DNA from: an uncultured Duncaniella sp.
GTDB lineage: Bacteria > Bacteroidota > Bacteroidia > Bacteroidales > Muribaculaceae
Assembly: GCA_910587165.1 (NCBI GenBank)
Contig: CAJUKP010000004.1
Span: 1 to 64,000 of the forward strand
Length of the DNA stretch: 64,000 nt
Direction: 5' to 3'
A model generated the notes under the pieces. It made no database searches and was not told the origin of the DNA. It saw nothing but the letters and a program-made list of their open reading frames with translations. Position 1 is the stretch's first letter. The number at the start of each line of letters is the position of its first letter. Below are positions 50,061-58,784 of this stretch, one piece after another. The position numbers were made by a program, and so were the translations under genes.

Positions 50061-51482
50061 TTATTTTGGTAAAAATGTTTTGGTTTCAGTTGAGTTTATG
50101 GCCACACGGCGCATTTCGCCGAGCGAATCGGCCCTGCCGCTGGCACGGAGCTGCACAAGCACGTTGCCAAGAGCGGTACATTCTGCCGGACCGGCCACAA
50201 CCGGTATTCCGGTCTCCTCCGCTATCATCTTCATGAGATGTGCGTTGCGCGAACCGCCGCCGATCACATGGAGGCGTTCGATTTCGGCCGGTGAGAATTC
50301 CTTGAGCAGACCGAGCATCTCTCCCACCCTGTGGGCCAGACTGCGGTAGACCACCCTTACATAATCGGCAGTGGTGACAGGCACAGCCTCACCGTGGGAT
50401 TTGCAATATTCGTTGATTGCCTCCACCATGGATTTGGGATTGGCAAACGAGGGATCATCCGGATTGATCAGCGAGGGGCAATCAGAGTCGAGGCAGGAAG
50501 CCGCGAGTTCGGATATATCGGCATTCTGCAGCCCCATCTCCTCACGGACACGCTCGAAGATCCACAGGCCACAAATATTTTTCAGGAACCTTGTGGTGCC
50601 GTCAATGCCACCTTCGTTAGTGAAGTTGAGCTCGTAGCTCCGGTCATTGATGATTGCCTCGGGTGATTCGATGCCGAGCAGCGACCATGTGCCGCAGCTC
50701 AGATAAGCATACTTCTCATCGGGGGTAGGCACACCGATCACTGCCGAAGCAGTGTCGTGTCCGGCCACAGCCACCACAGGGATGGCTCCCATTCCGGTAG
50801 CCTCCTGGACCTGGGGAGTGAGAGTTCCGATGACAGCTCCGGGCTGAACCATGGGGCCGAATTTCGAGCGGTCAAGACCAAGGGCCTCCAGAAGATCATT
50901 ATCAAGGTCTCCGGTGGCGGGATTCAGCATCTCGGCTGTCGAAGCCACTGTATATTCAGTCACAGCGTTGCCGGTGAGCATATAAGCCAGCGCATCAGGC
51001 ATCCACAGGATCTTATCGCAGGCATCCACCACTTTCGCGCCATCGCGCCGGAGTGTGTCGAGCTGGAAAAGGGTGTTGAAATCCATGAACTGGATACCGG
51101 TCTTGGCATAAACCTCTTTTTTGGATATCTTTTTGGCAAACTCGTCCACCGCGCCGGCCGTATGGGGGTCACGGTAGCAGTAGGGAAGACCGGCTATCGT
51201 GCCATCAGCATAGAAATATGCGACGTCACATCCCCAGGTGTCGATACCTATGGTCGACAGCCCCTCGCCGGTTGACGAGAGTCTGGCTCCGGCCTCACGG
51301 AGTCCGTTGAGTATTTCGGCATAAAGATATGGGAGATTCCAGAAAAGATGGCCCGCAAGTGGAAGCATCGGATATTTGAAACGTGTGAGTTCCTCCATTT
51401 CCACCTTCTCGCCGTCGAATGAGGCGAGAATGGTGCGGCCGCTCGTAGCGCCGAGGTCGACGGCAAGATGATAGGTTTTCAT
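50061..51482 (-). CDS. rhaB: Rhamnulokinase
   Basis: 473 aa, FGGY kinase family. LAVDLGATSGRTILASFDGE (about residues 5-24) is the ATP phosphate-1 loop, IGIDTWGCDVAYF the catalytic Asp region (DTWG, D about 79), and VAVAGHDTASAVIGVP the second motif; the C-terminal HVIGGGSRNAHLMKMIAEET is the adenosine-binding site. It phosphorylates L-rhamnulose at C1. It is the first gene of the operon, with a good promoter 60 bp upstream. The usual AraC-type RhaR is not in this window. Confidence 0.96.
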   Translation of the reverse strand: MKTYHLAVDLGATSGRTILASFDGEKVEMEELTRFKYPMLPLAGHLFWNLPYLYAEILNGLREAGARLSSTGEGLSTIGIDTWGCDVAYFYADGTIAGLPYCYRDPHTAGAVDEFAKKISKKEVYAKTGIQFMDFNTLFQLDTLRRDGAKVVDACDKILWMPDALAYMLTGNAVTEYTVASTAEMLNPATGDLDNDLLEALGLDRSKFGPMVQPGAVIGTLTPQVQEATGMGAIPVVAVAGHDTASAVIGVPTPDEKYAYLSCGTWSLLGIESPEAIINDRSYELNFTNEGGIDGTTRFLKNICGLWIFERVREEMGLQNADISELAASCLDSDCPSLINPDDPSFANPKSMVEAINEYCKSHGEAVPVTTADYVRVVYRSLAHRVGEMLGLLKEFSPAEIERLHVIGGGSRNAHLMKMIAEETGIPVVAGPAECTALGNVLVQLRASGRADSLGEMRRVAINSTETKTFLPK

Positions 51483-51543
51483 TTTCGGTATATAGAATAA
51501 CAGGAATTGTGATTCCGGGGTAATGCACCCGGCAGATTCATCG

Positions 51544-51575
51544 CAAAGTTAAACAATTTCCCTCTCACAACCAAA
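51544..51575 (-). promoter_or_regulatory. Promoter of the rha operon
   Basis: On the minus strand TTTG (51575-51572), 20 bp, TAACTTTG (51551-51544). Both elements match. The leader is about 55 nt. An activator site was not identified. Confidence 0.75.
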
Positions 51576-51636
51576 ATAACGATACAAAAAGTCTGATAAA
51601 AAAACAATAAGGGAGATCAAGCCCGGCAGGAGATAA

Positions 51637-51691
51637 GAAAGTGACGGCAGGAGATCCGGGATAGCCAGTCGGACCTCCTGCCGTCACTTTC
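51637..51691 (-). terminator. 17-bp inverted repeat after the HtrA gene
   Basis: GAAAGTGACGGCAGGAG (51637-51653) is the exact reverse complement of 51675-51691; a further TCCG/CGGA pairs inside. GGCAGGAGAT also occurs directly repeated at 51626 and 51647. It lies just downstream of the HtrA stop on the minus strand, and upstream of the rha promoter. Confidence 0.65.
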
Positions 51692-51717
51692 AAGTATTGT
51701 TTTTGAAGCTGGGATGA

Positions 51718-53262
51718 TCACTCGCCACCGAGATCCACGGCATATATGCCGCGCTTGCCCGTGGGATAGACTCCGCGGAGTATCATCAGTTTCTCATCGG
51801 AGTTGCCCTTCATTATGGCCTTGTAGATCTTCTCCACATCCTCGGGCGAAGAGATGCGGGTGTCATTGATCGAATAGATAATAAAACCTTGACGCACACC
51901 GCTGTCGCGGAACACTCCGTCCTTGAGATCCACCACCTGGACCCCGCCCGACAGACCGAGCTGGCGCAAGGTCTTCTCGTCGAGTTTCTTGAACGCACAT
52001 CCCAGATCGGCAAAGTCGCCGGCCTTTGTGAGATTGGTAGTTCCCTGGTTATTGAGCAGTTTCACATCCACATTCTTCGTGGAGTTGTCACGCACGAATG
52101 TCACCTTGATCTTATCACCGGGACGGTACTTGGCCACCTGTTCCTGAAGCTGGGCAACATTTCCGGTAGACACACCATTGATGGCGGTTATCACGTCACC
52201 CTCCTCGATACCGGCCTCACGGGCTGAGGAACGGTCGTTGACCGAGTTGACATACACGCCCTTGGTCACAGCTGTCACACCTTTATCTTTAGCAATCTCA
52301 TTGGTGAGATCGGAGATTGAGATTCCGAGGACAGCACGCTGCACGGTGCCGAACTGACGCAGATCGCTCACAACCTTCTTGACGATAGAGGTAGGTATGG
52401 CGAAGGAATAGCCCGCATAATTGCCGGTCTGGGAATAGATGGCAGTGTTTATACCGATCAGCTCACCCTCAAGTGTCACGAGCGCGCCACCTGAGTTGCC
52501 GGGGTTCACGGCGGCGTCGGTCTGGATATAGCTCTCGATCCCCATGGGACGTGAGTGGGTTGTGCCGGCGATGCTACGGGCCTTGGCCGACACGATGCCC
52601 GTGGTCACTGTGGATGTGAAGCCGAAAGGATTGCCGACGGCGAGCACCCACTCTCCCACTTTGAGGCTCTCGCTGTCACCCATGGGAATGACAGGGAGAT
52701 CGGAGGCGTCAATCTTTATGAGAGCGAGATCGCTCATCGGGTCAGTGCCCACCACAGTGGCATCGAAAGTCCGGTTGTCATTCAGCGTCACCTCCAGACG
52801 TTCCGCCTCATCAATCACATGGTTATTGGTGACTATGTAGCCATCGGACGTCAGGATCACACCGGAGCCGAGTCCCGACTGCTGCTCGCGGGGCTGCTCC
52901 TGCTGTTGCTGCTGACGGCGCTGATTCCCCTGGGGCGAGCCGAAGAAATACTCAAAGAACGGGTCGACGAAAAAATCGCCGCCACCACCGCGACCACCTC
53001 TCGAGTAGCCGCGCGGGGTGACATAGCTCTTGATCGAGACAACTCCGTTTATGGTGCTCTCGGCCGCCTTGGAGAAATCTGTAGTGGTGACAGGCGACTG
53101 TCCCACCGTGTAAAACCGGCCGGCGCCGGCATCAGTCGAGGGGGAGGAGAATGTATATTCATCCGCAGGCACAAGAACCTGCTTCATTGCTATGGCAGTG
53201 ACAGCCGACGACAGAACCGCTGTCCCGGCTGCAAGGATTAAGATTTTACCTGTTAGTTTCAT
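51718..53262 (-). CDS. HtrA/DegP-type periplasmic serine protease
   Basis: 514 aa. A signal anchor (GKILILAAGTAVLSSAVTAIA) is followed by the trypsin-like domain: His148 in TNNHVID, Asp178 in SDLALIKID, Ser257 in NPGNSGGAL. Two PDZ domains follow (GISISDLTNE..., about 310-400; and about 420-510). A Gly/Arg-rich then Gln-rich loop (residues ~85-130) lies before the protease core, at the place of the LA loop. It degrades or refolds damaged envelope proteins. The divergent gene is an NlpC/P60 lipoprotein. Confidence 0.93.
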   Translation of the reverse strand: MKLTGKILILAAGTAVLSSAVTAIAMKQVLVPADEYTFSSPSTDAGAGRFYTVGQSPVTTTDFSKAAESTINGVVSIKSYVTPRGYSRGGRGGGGDFFVDPFFEYFFGSPQGNQRRQQQQQEQPREQQSGLGSGVILTSDGYIVTNNHVIDEAERLEVTLNDNRTFDATVVGTDPMSDLALIKIDASDLPVIPMGDSESLKVGEWVLAVGNPFGFTSTVTTGIVSAKARSIAGTTHSRPMGIESYIQTDAAVNPGNSGGALVTLEGELIGINTAIYSQTGNYAGYSFAIPTSIVKKVVSDLRQFGTVQRAVLGISISDLTNEIAKDKGVTAVTKGVYVNSVNDRSSAREAGIEEGDVITAINGVSTGNVAQLQEQVAKYRPGDKIKVTFVRDNSTKNVDVKLLNNQGTTNLTKAGDFADLGCAFKKLDEKTLRQLGLSGGVQVVDLKDGVFRDSGVRQGFIIYSINDTRISSPEDVEKIYKAIMKGNSDEKLMILRGVYPTGKRGIYAVDLGGE

Positions 53263-53320
53263 ATTCGGTGAGAATGATTGTTCTTATGGCGTTTTACTCT
53301 TTATGACGGCAAAAATGATG

Positions 53321-53328
53321 CAAAGTTA
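53321..53328 (-). promoter_or_regulatory. -7 element of the HtrA gene
   Basis: Reads TAACTTTG on the minus strand; the leader would be about 50 nt. Confidence 0.6.
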
Positions 53329-53422
53329 CACGATCTGCCCCGGGTTTAAAGTATTTTAATAGCTTCTCCGGCTATTTAAAAGTTATTTGCAAATAATGCG
53401 TGGCAGTTTGAAGAATTCTTAA

Positions 53423-53430
53423 TAACTTTG
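53423..53430 (+). promoter_or_regulatory. -7 element abutting the NlpC/P60 start
   Basis: TAACTTTG ends 8 bp before the ATG at 53439, so transcription should begin within a base or two of the start codon. This points to a leaderless or nearly leaderless mRNA. Confidence 0.6.
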
Positions 53431-53438
53431 CGTCTGTT

Positions 53439-54371
53439 ATGTCACATCGCCTCTCCATCTATGCCATCATCGTGTCAGTCCTCATGGGGCTGGCCTTTTC
53501 GTCGTGTGGATCATCGCGCTCTGTCACAACCGCACGTGGCAGCGGCAAAAACAAGACTTCGGGCCACCGTCCGTCGGTCAACGGTCTTGACCCCACCGCG
53601 AAATCCCTCATATCTGAAGCGGACAGCTGGATAGGCACCCCTTATAAATACGGTGGCAACGACCGTGGCGGCGTCGACTGCTCCGGCTTCGTGACACAGG
53701 TCTATCTGAAAGCGCTCGGCATAAAACTCCCGCGGACATCAAGGGAGCAGAGCGAATTCTGCCAGCGCGTCGACAGATCGCGGCTCACACCGGGCGACCT
53801 CATCTTTTTCCGCACCACAAAGGGGAGCAACAGGGTGTCTCACGTGGGTATCTTCGTGGGTGAAAACCAGATGATCCACTCGTCAACATCCAAAGGGGTG
53901 ATATACACCGATCTTGACTCCGACTATTACACCCGCACGTTCGCAGGAGCCGGAAAAGTAGGGCAATACCATGCCATGCTGTCATCCGGATCAAAACAGG
54001 CCGACCGGGGGAAAAATAAGAAGAAAAACAAGAAATCCAAGACTCCCCCCGTACAGGAGTCCAAGCCTTTGCCTACGAAAGACCTACCGGGCGAACCGGC
54101 CGAGGTACACATCTCAACTACGGAGTCGCCCGCGGGCTACACCCTCACACCGGTCACCTCTCTACCGTCGCGCACCACAGCCGTGACAAAGGAGACCGCC
54201 AAGGAGCCGGAACCCGTCAGGGCCGCCGAGGTGAAGCCTACCCCCACCAACCCCGCTCCACAGCCGGTCACTACCGTAGCGGCCGGAAATGCCGCTCCGA
54301 TCGCCGAACCCTCGCCTGAGGATGCCCGTGCGGCTGTCCTTAATTCCATTATCGAGAAAGACTTGAAATGA
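53439..54371 (+). CDS. NlpC/P60 cell-wall hydrolase lipoprotein
   Basis: 310 aa. Signal with lipobox FSSC (Cys23), then a linker and the NlpC/P60 domain at about 52-165: catalytic Cys81 in RGGVDCSGFV, His135 in NRVSHVGIFV, and PGDLIFF between. The C-terminal ~140 residues are a basic then Pro/Ala/Thr/Glu-rich tail (KNKKKNKKSKT), probably wall-binding or unstructured. The family cuts gamma-D-Glu-diaminopimelate or similar peptidoglycan stem bonds. Its stop overlaps the next ATG by 4 bp. Confidence 0.92.
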   Translation: MSHRLSIYAIIVSVLMGLAFSSCGSSRSVTTARGSGKNKTSGHRPSVNGLDPTAKSLISEADSWIGTPYKYGGNDRGGVDCSGFVTQVYLKALGIKLPRTSREQSEFCQRVDRSRLTPGDLIFFRTTKGSNRVSHVGIFVGENQMIHSSTSKGVIYTDLDSDYYTRTFAGAGKVGQYHAMLSSGSKQADRGKNKKKNKKSKTPPVQESKPLPTKDLPGEPAEVHISTTESPAGYTLTPVTSLPSRTTAVTKETAKEPEPVRAAEVKPTPTNPAPQPVTTVAAGNAAPIAEPSPEDARAAVLNSIIEKDLK

Positions 54372-55660
54372 ACCAGATACCACCTGACCGCTCCACTCCT
54401 CCCGAGCTGCACTCATTCGGCCCGCTCTCATTGGAGAAAGCCGATACAGACCGACTCCCCAACGGAGTGACAATCCACACCTGCTCAAACCCCGACATCG
54501 AAGTCTGCCGCATAGCCGTCTCGCTTCCCGGAGGTGACGCCGAGGCAGGGACTGATGCAGCCATGAGAATCGTGGCCCCGGCACTCTCGGAGGGCACGAT
54601 AGCCCATTCCGGAGCACAGATAGCAGAGATGCTCGAAGCATTCGGGGCATGGAGCGGAGCCACACTCTCGACCCACTCGACAGTCTATTATCTCGGCTGC
54701 CTGTCACGCCATCTTCCCGAGCTGCTCCCACTGGCCCGCGAGATTGTGCTCCAGCCGGCCTTTGAGAAGGAAGCGATGAGCCGTCTCACAGACAGGATGG
54801 CAACCCGCAACGAGATAGACCGCTGCAAAGTGGAGTGGCAGGCATCCAATGCCATCAAACCTGCCATATATGGCAAGGAATCCCCGATAGCCGCCTCTCC
54901 CCTGCCCGAAGATATAAGGGCCATAACCCCCGACAGACTCCGCGAGCTCCACTATTCCAGACTCGATCCCACAGGAATCAACATATTCTTATCCGGAGGT
55001 GTCACCTCCCGTATGCGCGGGCTTGTGGCCGAAACTTTCGGCTCGCTCGACTCTGACTGCAGTTTTCCCATCCATCCCATCCCTTTTCCCGGACAGACGG
55101 GAAAAGACAGGATATTCACGGATATGCCTGACTCTCTCCAGAGCGCCATCTCAATGGCCATCCCCGTGGTGGGCCGTGACCATCCCGATTTCGTCCCGCT
55201 ACGCACAGCCGTGATAGCGCTCGGCGGATACTTCGGAAGCCGGCTTATGCTTAATCTCCGCGAGGAAAAAGGACTCACATACGGGATCGGAGCCTCGCTG
55301 ATCGGCTACAGGGAGAAAGGCATACTCTCGATCAACACACAGACTGCCACTGAATATGCCGGTGATGCGGAGCGGGAGATACTGTATGAGATCGAACGCA
55401 TGAAGGATCCGGCAAGCTATACCGCCGATGAACTCGGCAGGCTCAGTTTCTATATCAGATCGGCACTCGCATCATCGCTCGACACACCTTTCTCACGCAT
55501 GGATCTCCTGCAAAGCTACCTTCTGTCAGGAGCGCCTGACAATTATTTTGAAGCCCAGGATGAATTCGCGCGTAACCTCTCCGCCGACACCCTTGCCGAA
55601 ATGGCCGGGAAATATTTCGACACATCCCGCCTGGTGGTATCAATAGCCGGAAAGGCCTGA
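54368..55660 (+). CDS. M16-family peptidase homologue lacking the zinc motif
   Basis: 430 aa, two M16 half-domains (from about 30 and 225). In active M16 proteins the first half has HxxEH; here the equivalent stretch reads APALSEGTIAHSGAQIAEML and has no HxxEH, so it is probably catalytically dead. The second half keeps GGYFGSRLMLNLREEKGLTY, the R/Y region that is conserved in the non-catalytic halves. Such proteins usually act as the partner of an active M16 subunit, which is not in this window, or as binding proteins. Translationally coupled to the NlpC/P60 gene by a 4-bp overlap. Confidence 0.82.
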   Translation: MNQIPPDRSTPPELHSFGPLSLEKADTDRLPNGVTIHTCSNPDIEVCRIAVSLPGGDAEAGTDAAMRIVAPALSEGTIAHSGAQIAEMLEAFGAWSGATLSTHSTVYYLGCLSRHLPELLPLAREIVLQPAFEKEAMSRLTDRMATRNEIDRCKVEWQASNAIKPAIYGKESPIAASPLPEDIRAITPDRLRELHYSRLDPTGINIFLSGGVTSRMRGLVAETFGSLDSDCSFPIHPIPFPGQTGKDRIFTDMPDSLQSAISMAIPVVGRDHPDFVPLRTAVIALGGYFGSRLMLNLREEKGLTYGIGASLIGYREKGILSINTQTATEYAGDAEREILYEIERMKDPASYTADELGRLSFYIRSALASSLDTPFSRMDLLQSYLLSGAPDNYFEAQDEFARNLSADTLAEMAGKYFDTSRLVVSIAGKA

Positions 55661-55678
55661 CGGCTCTTATTTCTTTTT

Positions 55679-55700
55679 TAAGGAAATTTCCTTATCTTTG
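55679..55700 (+). promoter_or_regulatory. Palindrome overlapping the fucO promoter
   Basis: TAAGGAAATTTCCTTA (55679-55694) is a perfect 16-bp palindrome. The -7 element TATCTTTG (55693-55700) begins on its last two bases. It is well placed as a repressor operator for the four-gene cluster. The leader is about 40 nt. Confidence 0.6.
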
Positions 55701-55742
55701 CAACAGAATTTAACTAACGAACTAATACCGATAAATAAGAAA

Positions 55743-56897
55743 ATGGTCAATCGTTTTATCCTCAACGAAGTGTCTTACTTCGGCCCCGGAGCACGCAAGA
55801 TGCTCCCCGAAGCAGTGAAGCAACTTGGCAAGCAGAAAGCCCTTGTAGTGACCGACCCCGGTCTGATCAAATTCGGCGTGGCCAAGATGGTCACCGACGT
55901 ACTCGACGAGGCAGGTATCAAATATGAGATCTTCTCGGATGTGAAACCCAACCCCACAGTGAGCAACGTACAGCATGGCATTGATGCCTTCAAGGCTGCC
56001 GGTGCTGACTTCATCGTAGCCATCGGCGGAGGCTCGTCCATCGACACCGCCAAGGGTATAAGCATCGTCATCAACAACCCCGAGTTTGCCGACATCGTAT
56101 CGCTCGAAGGCTGTGCGCCCACCCGCCACAAAGGTGTGCCCATCATCGCCCTTCCCACCACAGCCGGCACAGCCGCCGAGACCACTATCAACTACGTGAT
56201 CATCGACGAAGAGAAACAGAAGAAGATGGTGTGTGTCGACCCCAACGATATTCCCGCCGTCGCCATTATCGACGCCGAACTCATGTATAGCCTCCCCAAG
56301 AGCCTCACAGCCGCAACCGGCATGGATGCCCTCACCCACGCTATCGAAGGCTACATCACAAAGGGAGCATGGGAAATGTCGGATATGTTCGAGCTCGAGG
56401 CTATCCGTATGATCAAGAAGTATCTCCCCGTGGCTGTCGCCGAACCATCCAACGCCGACGCGCGCAACGGTATGGCTGTGGCACAATACATAGCAGGTAT
56501 GGCTTTCTCCAATGTAGGCCTCGGCCTCGTTCACGGTATGGCCCATCCCCTCGGCTCGCTCTTCGATGTTCCTCATGGCGTGGCCAATGCACTGCTGCTC
56601 CCCACCGTGATGCTCTTCAACATGGAGAAATGTCTCGACAAATACCCCGTGATCGCCCGTGCCATGGGTGTGGACACCACAGGTATGACCGACGAGGAGG
56701 CATCCGCGGCAGCTTGTGACGCCGTGAAGGCCCTCGCTATCGAAGTGGGAATCCCCCAGCATCTCAGCGAGCTCGGAATTTCAGAAAACGACATACCCCG
56801 CCTGGCAGAACAGGCTCTTGCCGACGTCTGCACTCCCGGCAACCCCCGCGAGGTGACACTCCAGGAAATAGAAGATCTCTACAAGAAAGTGCTCTGA
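55743..56897 (+). CDS. fucO: Lactaldehyde reductase (iron alcohol dehydrogenase)
   Basis: 384 aa from the ATG at 55743, the length of E. coli FucO (383). VNRFILNEVSYFGPGARKML matches the FucO start; GGGSSIDTAKGISI is the NAD phosphate loop, and THAIEGYITKGAWEMSDMFE, GLVHGMAHPLGSLFDVPHG carry the Fe2+ ligands. It reduces L-lactaldehyde to L-1,2-propanediol with NADH during anaerobic fucose or rhamnose use, and so drains the aldehyde made by RhaD. First gene of a four-gene cluster. Confidence 0.93.
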   Translation: MVNRFILNEVSYFGPGARKMLPEAVKQLGKQKALVVTDPGLIKFGVAKMVTDVLDEAGIKYEIFSDVKPNPTVSNVQHGIDAFKAAGADFIVAIGGGSSIDTAKGISIVINNPEFADIVSLEGCAPTRHKGVPIIALPTTAGTAAETTINYVIIDEEKQKKMVCVDPNDIPAVAIIDAELMYSLPKSLTAATGMDALTHAIEGYITKGAWEMSDMFELEAIRMIKKYLPVAVAEPSNADARNGMAVAQYIAGMAFSNVGLGLVHGMAHPLGSLFDVPHGVANALLLPTVMLFNMEKCLDKYPVIARAMGVDTTGMTDEEASAAACDAVKALAIEVGIPQHLSELGISENDIPRLAEQALADVCTPGNPREVTLQEIEDLYKKVL

Positions 56898-56898
56898 T

Positions 56899-57831
56899 AT
56901 GGAATTTCATGATTTAGGCAAGACCGGCATGAAGGTGTCGGCCCTCAGTTTCGGGGCCTCATCACTCGGCGGAGTGTTCCACGACATCAACGAAGCCCGT
57001 GCTCTCGAAGCTGTATATACGGCTGTCGACAGCGGGATGAACTTCATAGACGTATCACCCTACTACGGCCATTACAAGGCTGAGACAGTGCTTGGCAAAG
57101 CTCTGCGCAACGTTCCCCGTGACAAATACTATCTCTCCACCAAAGTGGGACGTTATGGCAAGGATGGCGTCAACACCTGGGACTACTCGGCCAAACGTGC
57201 CAAAGAAAGTGTCTATGAAAGCATGGACCGTCTCGGCATTGACCATATAGATCTCATCAATGTCCATGACATCGAGTTTGCCGATCTCAATCAGGTGGTC
57301 GGCGAGACACTTCCGGCTCTCGTAGAGCTCCGCGACAAAGGGATAGTGGGCCACGTCGGCATCACCGACCTGCAGCCCGAGAACATCAAATGGGTGATCG
57401 ACCACACTCCCGAAGGTATGGTGGAGACCATCATGAACTTCTGCCATTACACCCTCAACGATGATATGCTCCTTGACTATCTGGACCTCTTCGAGGAGAA
57501 AGGGATCGGTGTGATCAGCGCCTCGCCCCTCTCGATGGGTCTGCTCTCACAGCGTGGTGTCCCCGCATGGCATCCCGCACCCGAGAGCCTCGTCAAAGCG
57601 TGTCAGAAGGCTGTGGAACACTGCAACGCCAAAGGTTATCCCATCGAGAAACTCGCCGTGCAATACGCTGTCAGCAACCCCCGCATAGCCACAACCCTGT
57701 TCAGCTCCGCCAATCCCGACAACGTGAAGAAGAATATCGCATTTGTCGAGGAACCGATGGACGAGAACCTCGTGCGTGAGGTGCGTGAGATCATAGGCGA
57801 CCAGATGCGCGTGCGTTGGAAAAACTCCTGA
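56899..57831 (+). CDS. Aldo/keto reductase, L-fucose/L-galactose dehydrogenase-like
   Basis: 310 aa, (beta/alpha)8 aldo/keto reductase. The catalytic residues are in FIDVSPYYGHYKAETVLGKAL (Asp and Tyr near 51-56), KVGRYG (Lys) and INVHD (His). GKTGMKVSALSFGASSLGGV is the start seen in D-threo-aldose/L-fucose and L-galactose dehydrogenases, which oxidise the sugar C1 to a lactone with NAD(P)+. The next gene encodes an amidohydrolase-family protein suited to opening that lactone. It begins 1 bp after fucO. Confidence 0.85.
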   Translation: MEFHDLGKTGMKVSALSFGASSLGGVFHDINEARALEAVYTAVDSGMNFIDVSPYYGHYKAETVLGKALRNVPRDKYYLSTKVGRYGKDGVNTWDYSAKRAKESVYESMDRLGIDHIDLINVHDIEFADLNQVVGETLPALVELRDKGIVGHVGITDLQPENIKWVIDHTPEGMVETIMNFCHYTLNDDMLLDYLDLFEEKGIGVISASPLSMGLLSQRGVPAWHPAPESLVKACQKAVEHCNAKGYPIEKLAVQYAVSNPRIATTLFSSANPDNVKKNIAFVEEPMDENLVREVREIIGDQMRVRWKNS

Positions 57832-57845
57832 TTACACCCCCTGAG

Positions 57846-58772
57846 ATGAAACACTATATCATCGACACCCACTCACATCTGTGGTTGCGCCAGGACACCG
57901 TGGTCAACGGCCGCCCCATCCGTCCATTGCCCAATGGCCGGGCTGACTTCATGGGCGAGGAACGCCAGATGCTTCCGCCTTTCCTCATCGACGGACGGAA
58001 TACAGCTGAAGTGTTCCTTTCCAACATGGACTACGCCCAGGTGGCAGCTGCAGTGGTGGTGCAGGAATTCATTGACGGTGAGCAGAACGACTATCTGAAG
58101 AAAGTGGCCGAAATGTATCCCGACCGCTTTTTCGTCAGCGGCATGACCGACTTCCGTAAACCCGGATTCCTCAACGCCGCCTTCGGATTGCTCGACAGTG
58201 GATTCAAAGGTCTTACCATCCCCGGCCACAGACTCCCTATGGGCGAGAACGACCGTATGTGGCTCAATTCTCCTGAAATGATGCAGCTTTTCAAGGAGAT
58301 GGAACGCCGGGGCGCCATCCTTTCGGTCACGCTGGCCGACGGCGATGCACAGACCGCCGAGATGAGGGAAGTGATCGAGGAATGTCCCGACCTGAAGATA
58401 GCCATCGGCCATTTCGGCATGGTGACCACTGAAGGCTGGATGGAGCAGATCAAACTCGCCCGTGCCAGGAATGTCATGGTGGAGAGCGGAGGTATCACAT
58501 GGCTCTTCAACTCGGAGTTCTATCCCTTCCCCTCGGCAGTCCGCGCCATACAGCAAGCCGCCGGAGAGGTGGGCTGGGACAAACTGATGTGGGGTTCAGA
58601 CTATCCCCGCACCATCACGGCCATCACCTACCGTATGTCCTACGACTTCATAACGAAGTCCAAGGAACTCACCGATGAGCAGAAACACCTCTTCCTCGGC
58701 GACAACGCCAAGACATTCTTCGGATTCGGACAACTTCCCGATCTTCCTTATGTGAAAAATATGTCAGAATAG
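57846..58772 (+). CDS. Amidohydrolase-family protein, sugar lactonase candidate
   Basis: 308 aa from the ATG at 57846. IDTHSHLW (metal-site HxH), the GHFGM segment (~residue 190) and LMWGSDYPRTITAITY (~residue 252) are the Amidohydrolase_2 (TIM-barrel) landmarks also seen in L-fuconolactonase and L-rhamnono-1,4-lactonase type enzymes. Following an aldose 1-dehydrogenase, it most likely hydrolyses the lactone to the aldonic acid. Decarboxylases of the same superfamily have similar motifs, so the reaction is inferred from context. Confidence 0.78.
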   Translation: MKHYIIDTHSHLWLRQDTVVNGRPIRPLPNGRADFMGEERQMLPPFLIDGRNTAEVFLSNMDYAQVAAAVVVQEFIDGEQNDYLKKVAEMYPDRFFVSGMTDFRKPGFLNAAFGLLDSGFKGLTIPGHRLPMGENDRMWLNSPEMMQLFKEMERRGAILSVTLADGDAQTAEMREVIEECPDLKIAIGHFGMVTTEGWMEQIKLARARNVMVESGGITWLFNSEFYPFPSAVRAIQQAAGEVGWDKLMWGSDYPRTITAITYRMSYDFITKSKELTDEQKHLFLGDNAKTFFGFGQLPDLPYVKNMSE

Positions 58773-58784
58773 AAAAGAACAGAT

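Noticed and set aside
55722..56762. 346-codon minus-strand frame opposite fucO
   Set aside because: fucO is certain; the opposite frame is His/Gly-rich noise with no known domain.
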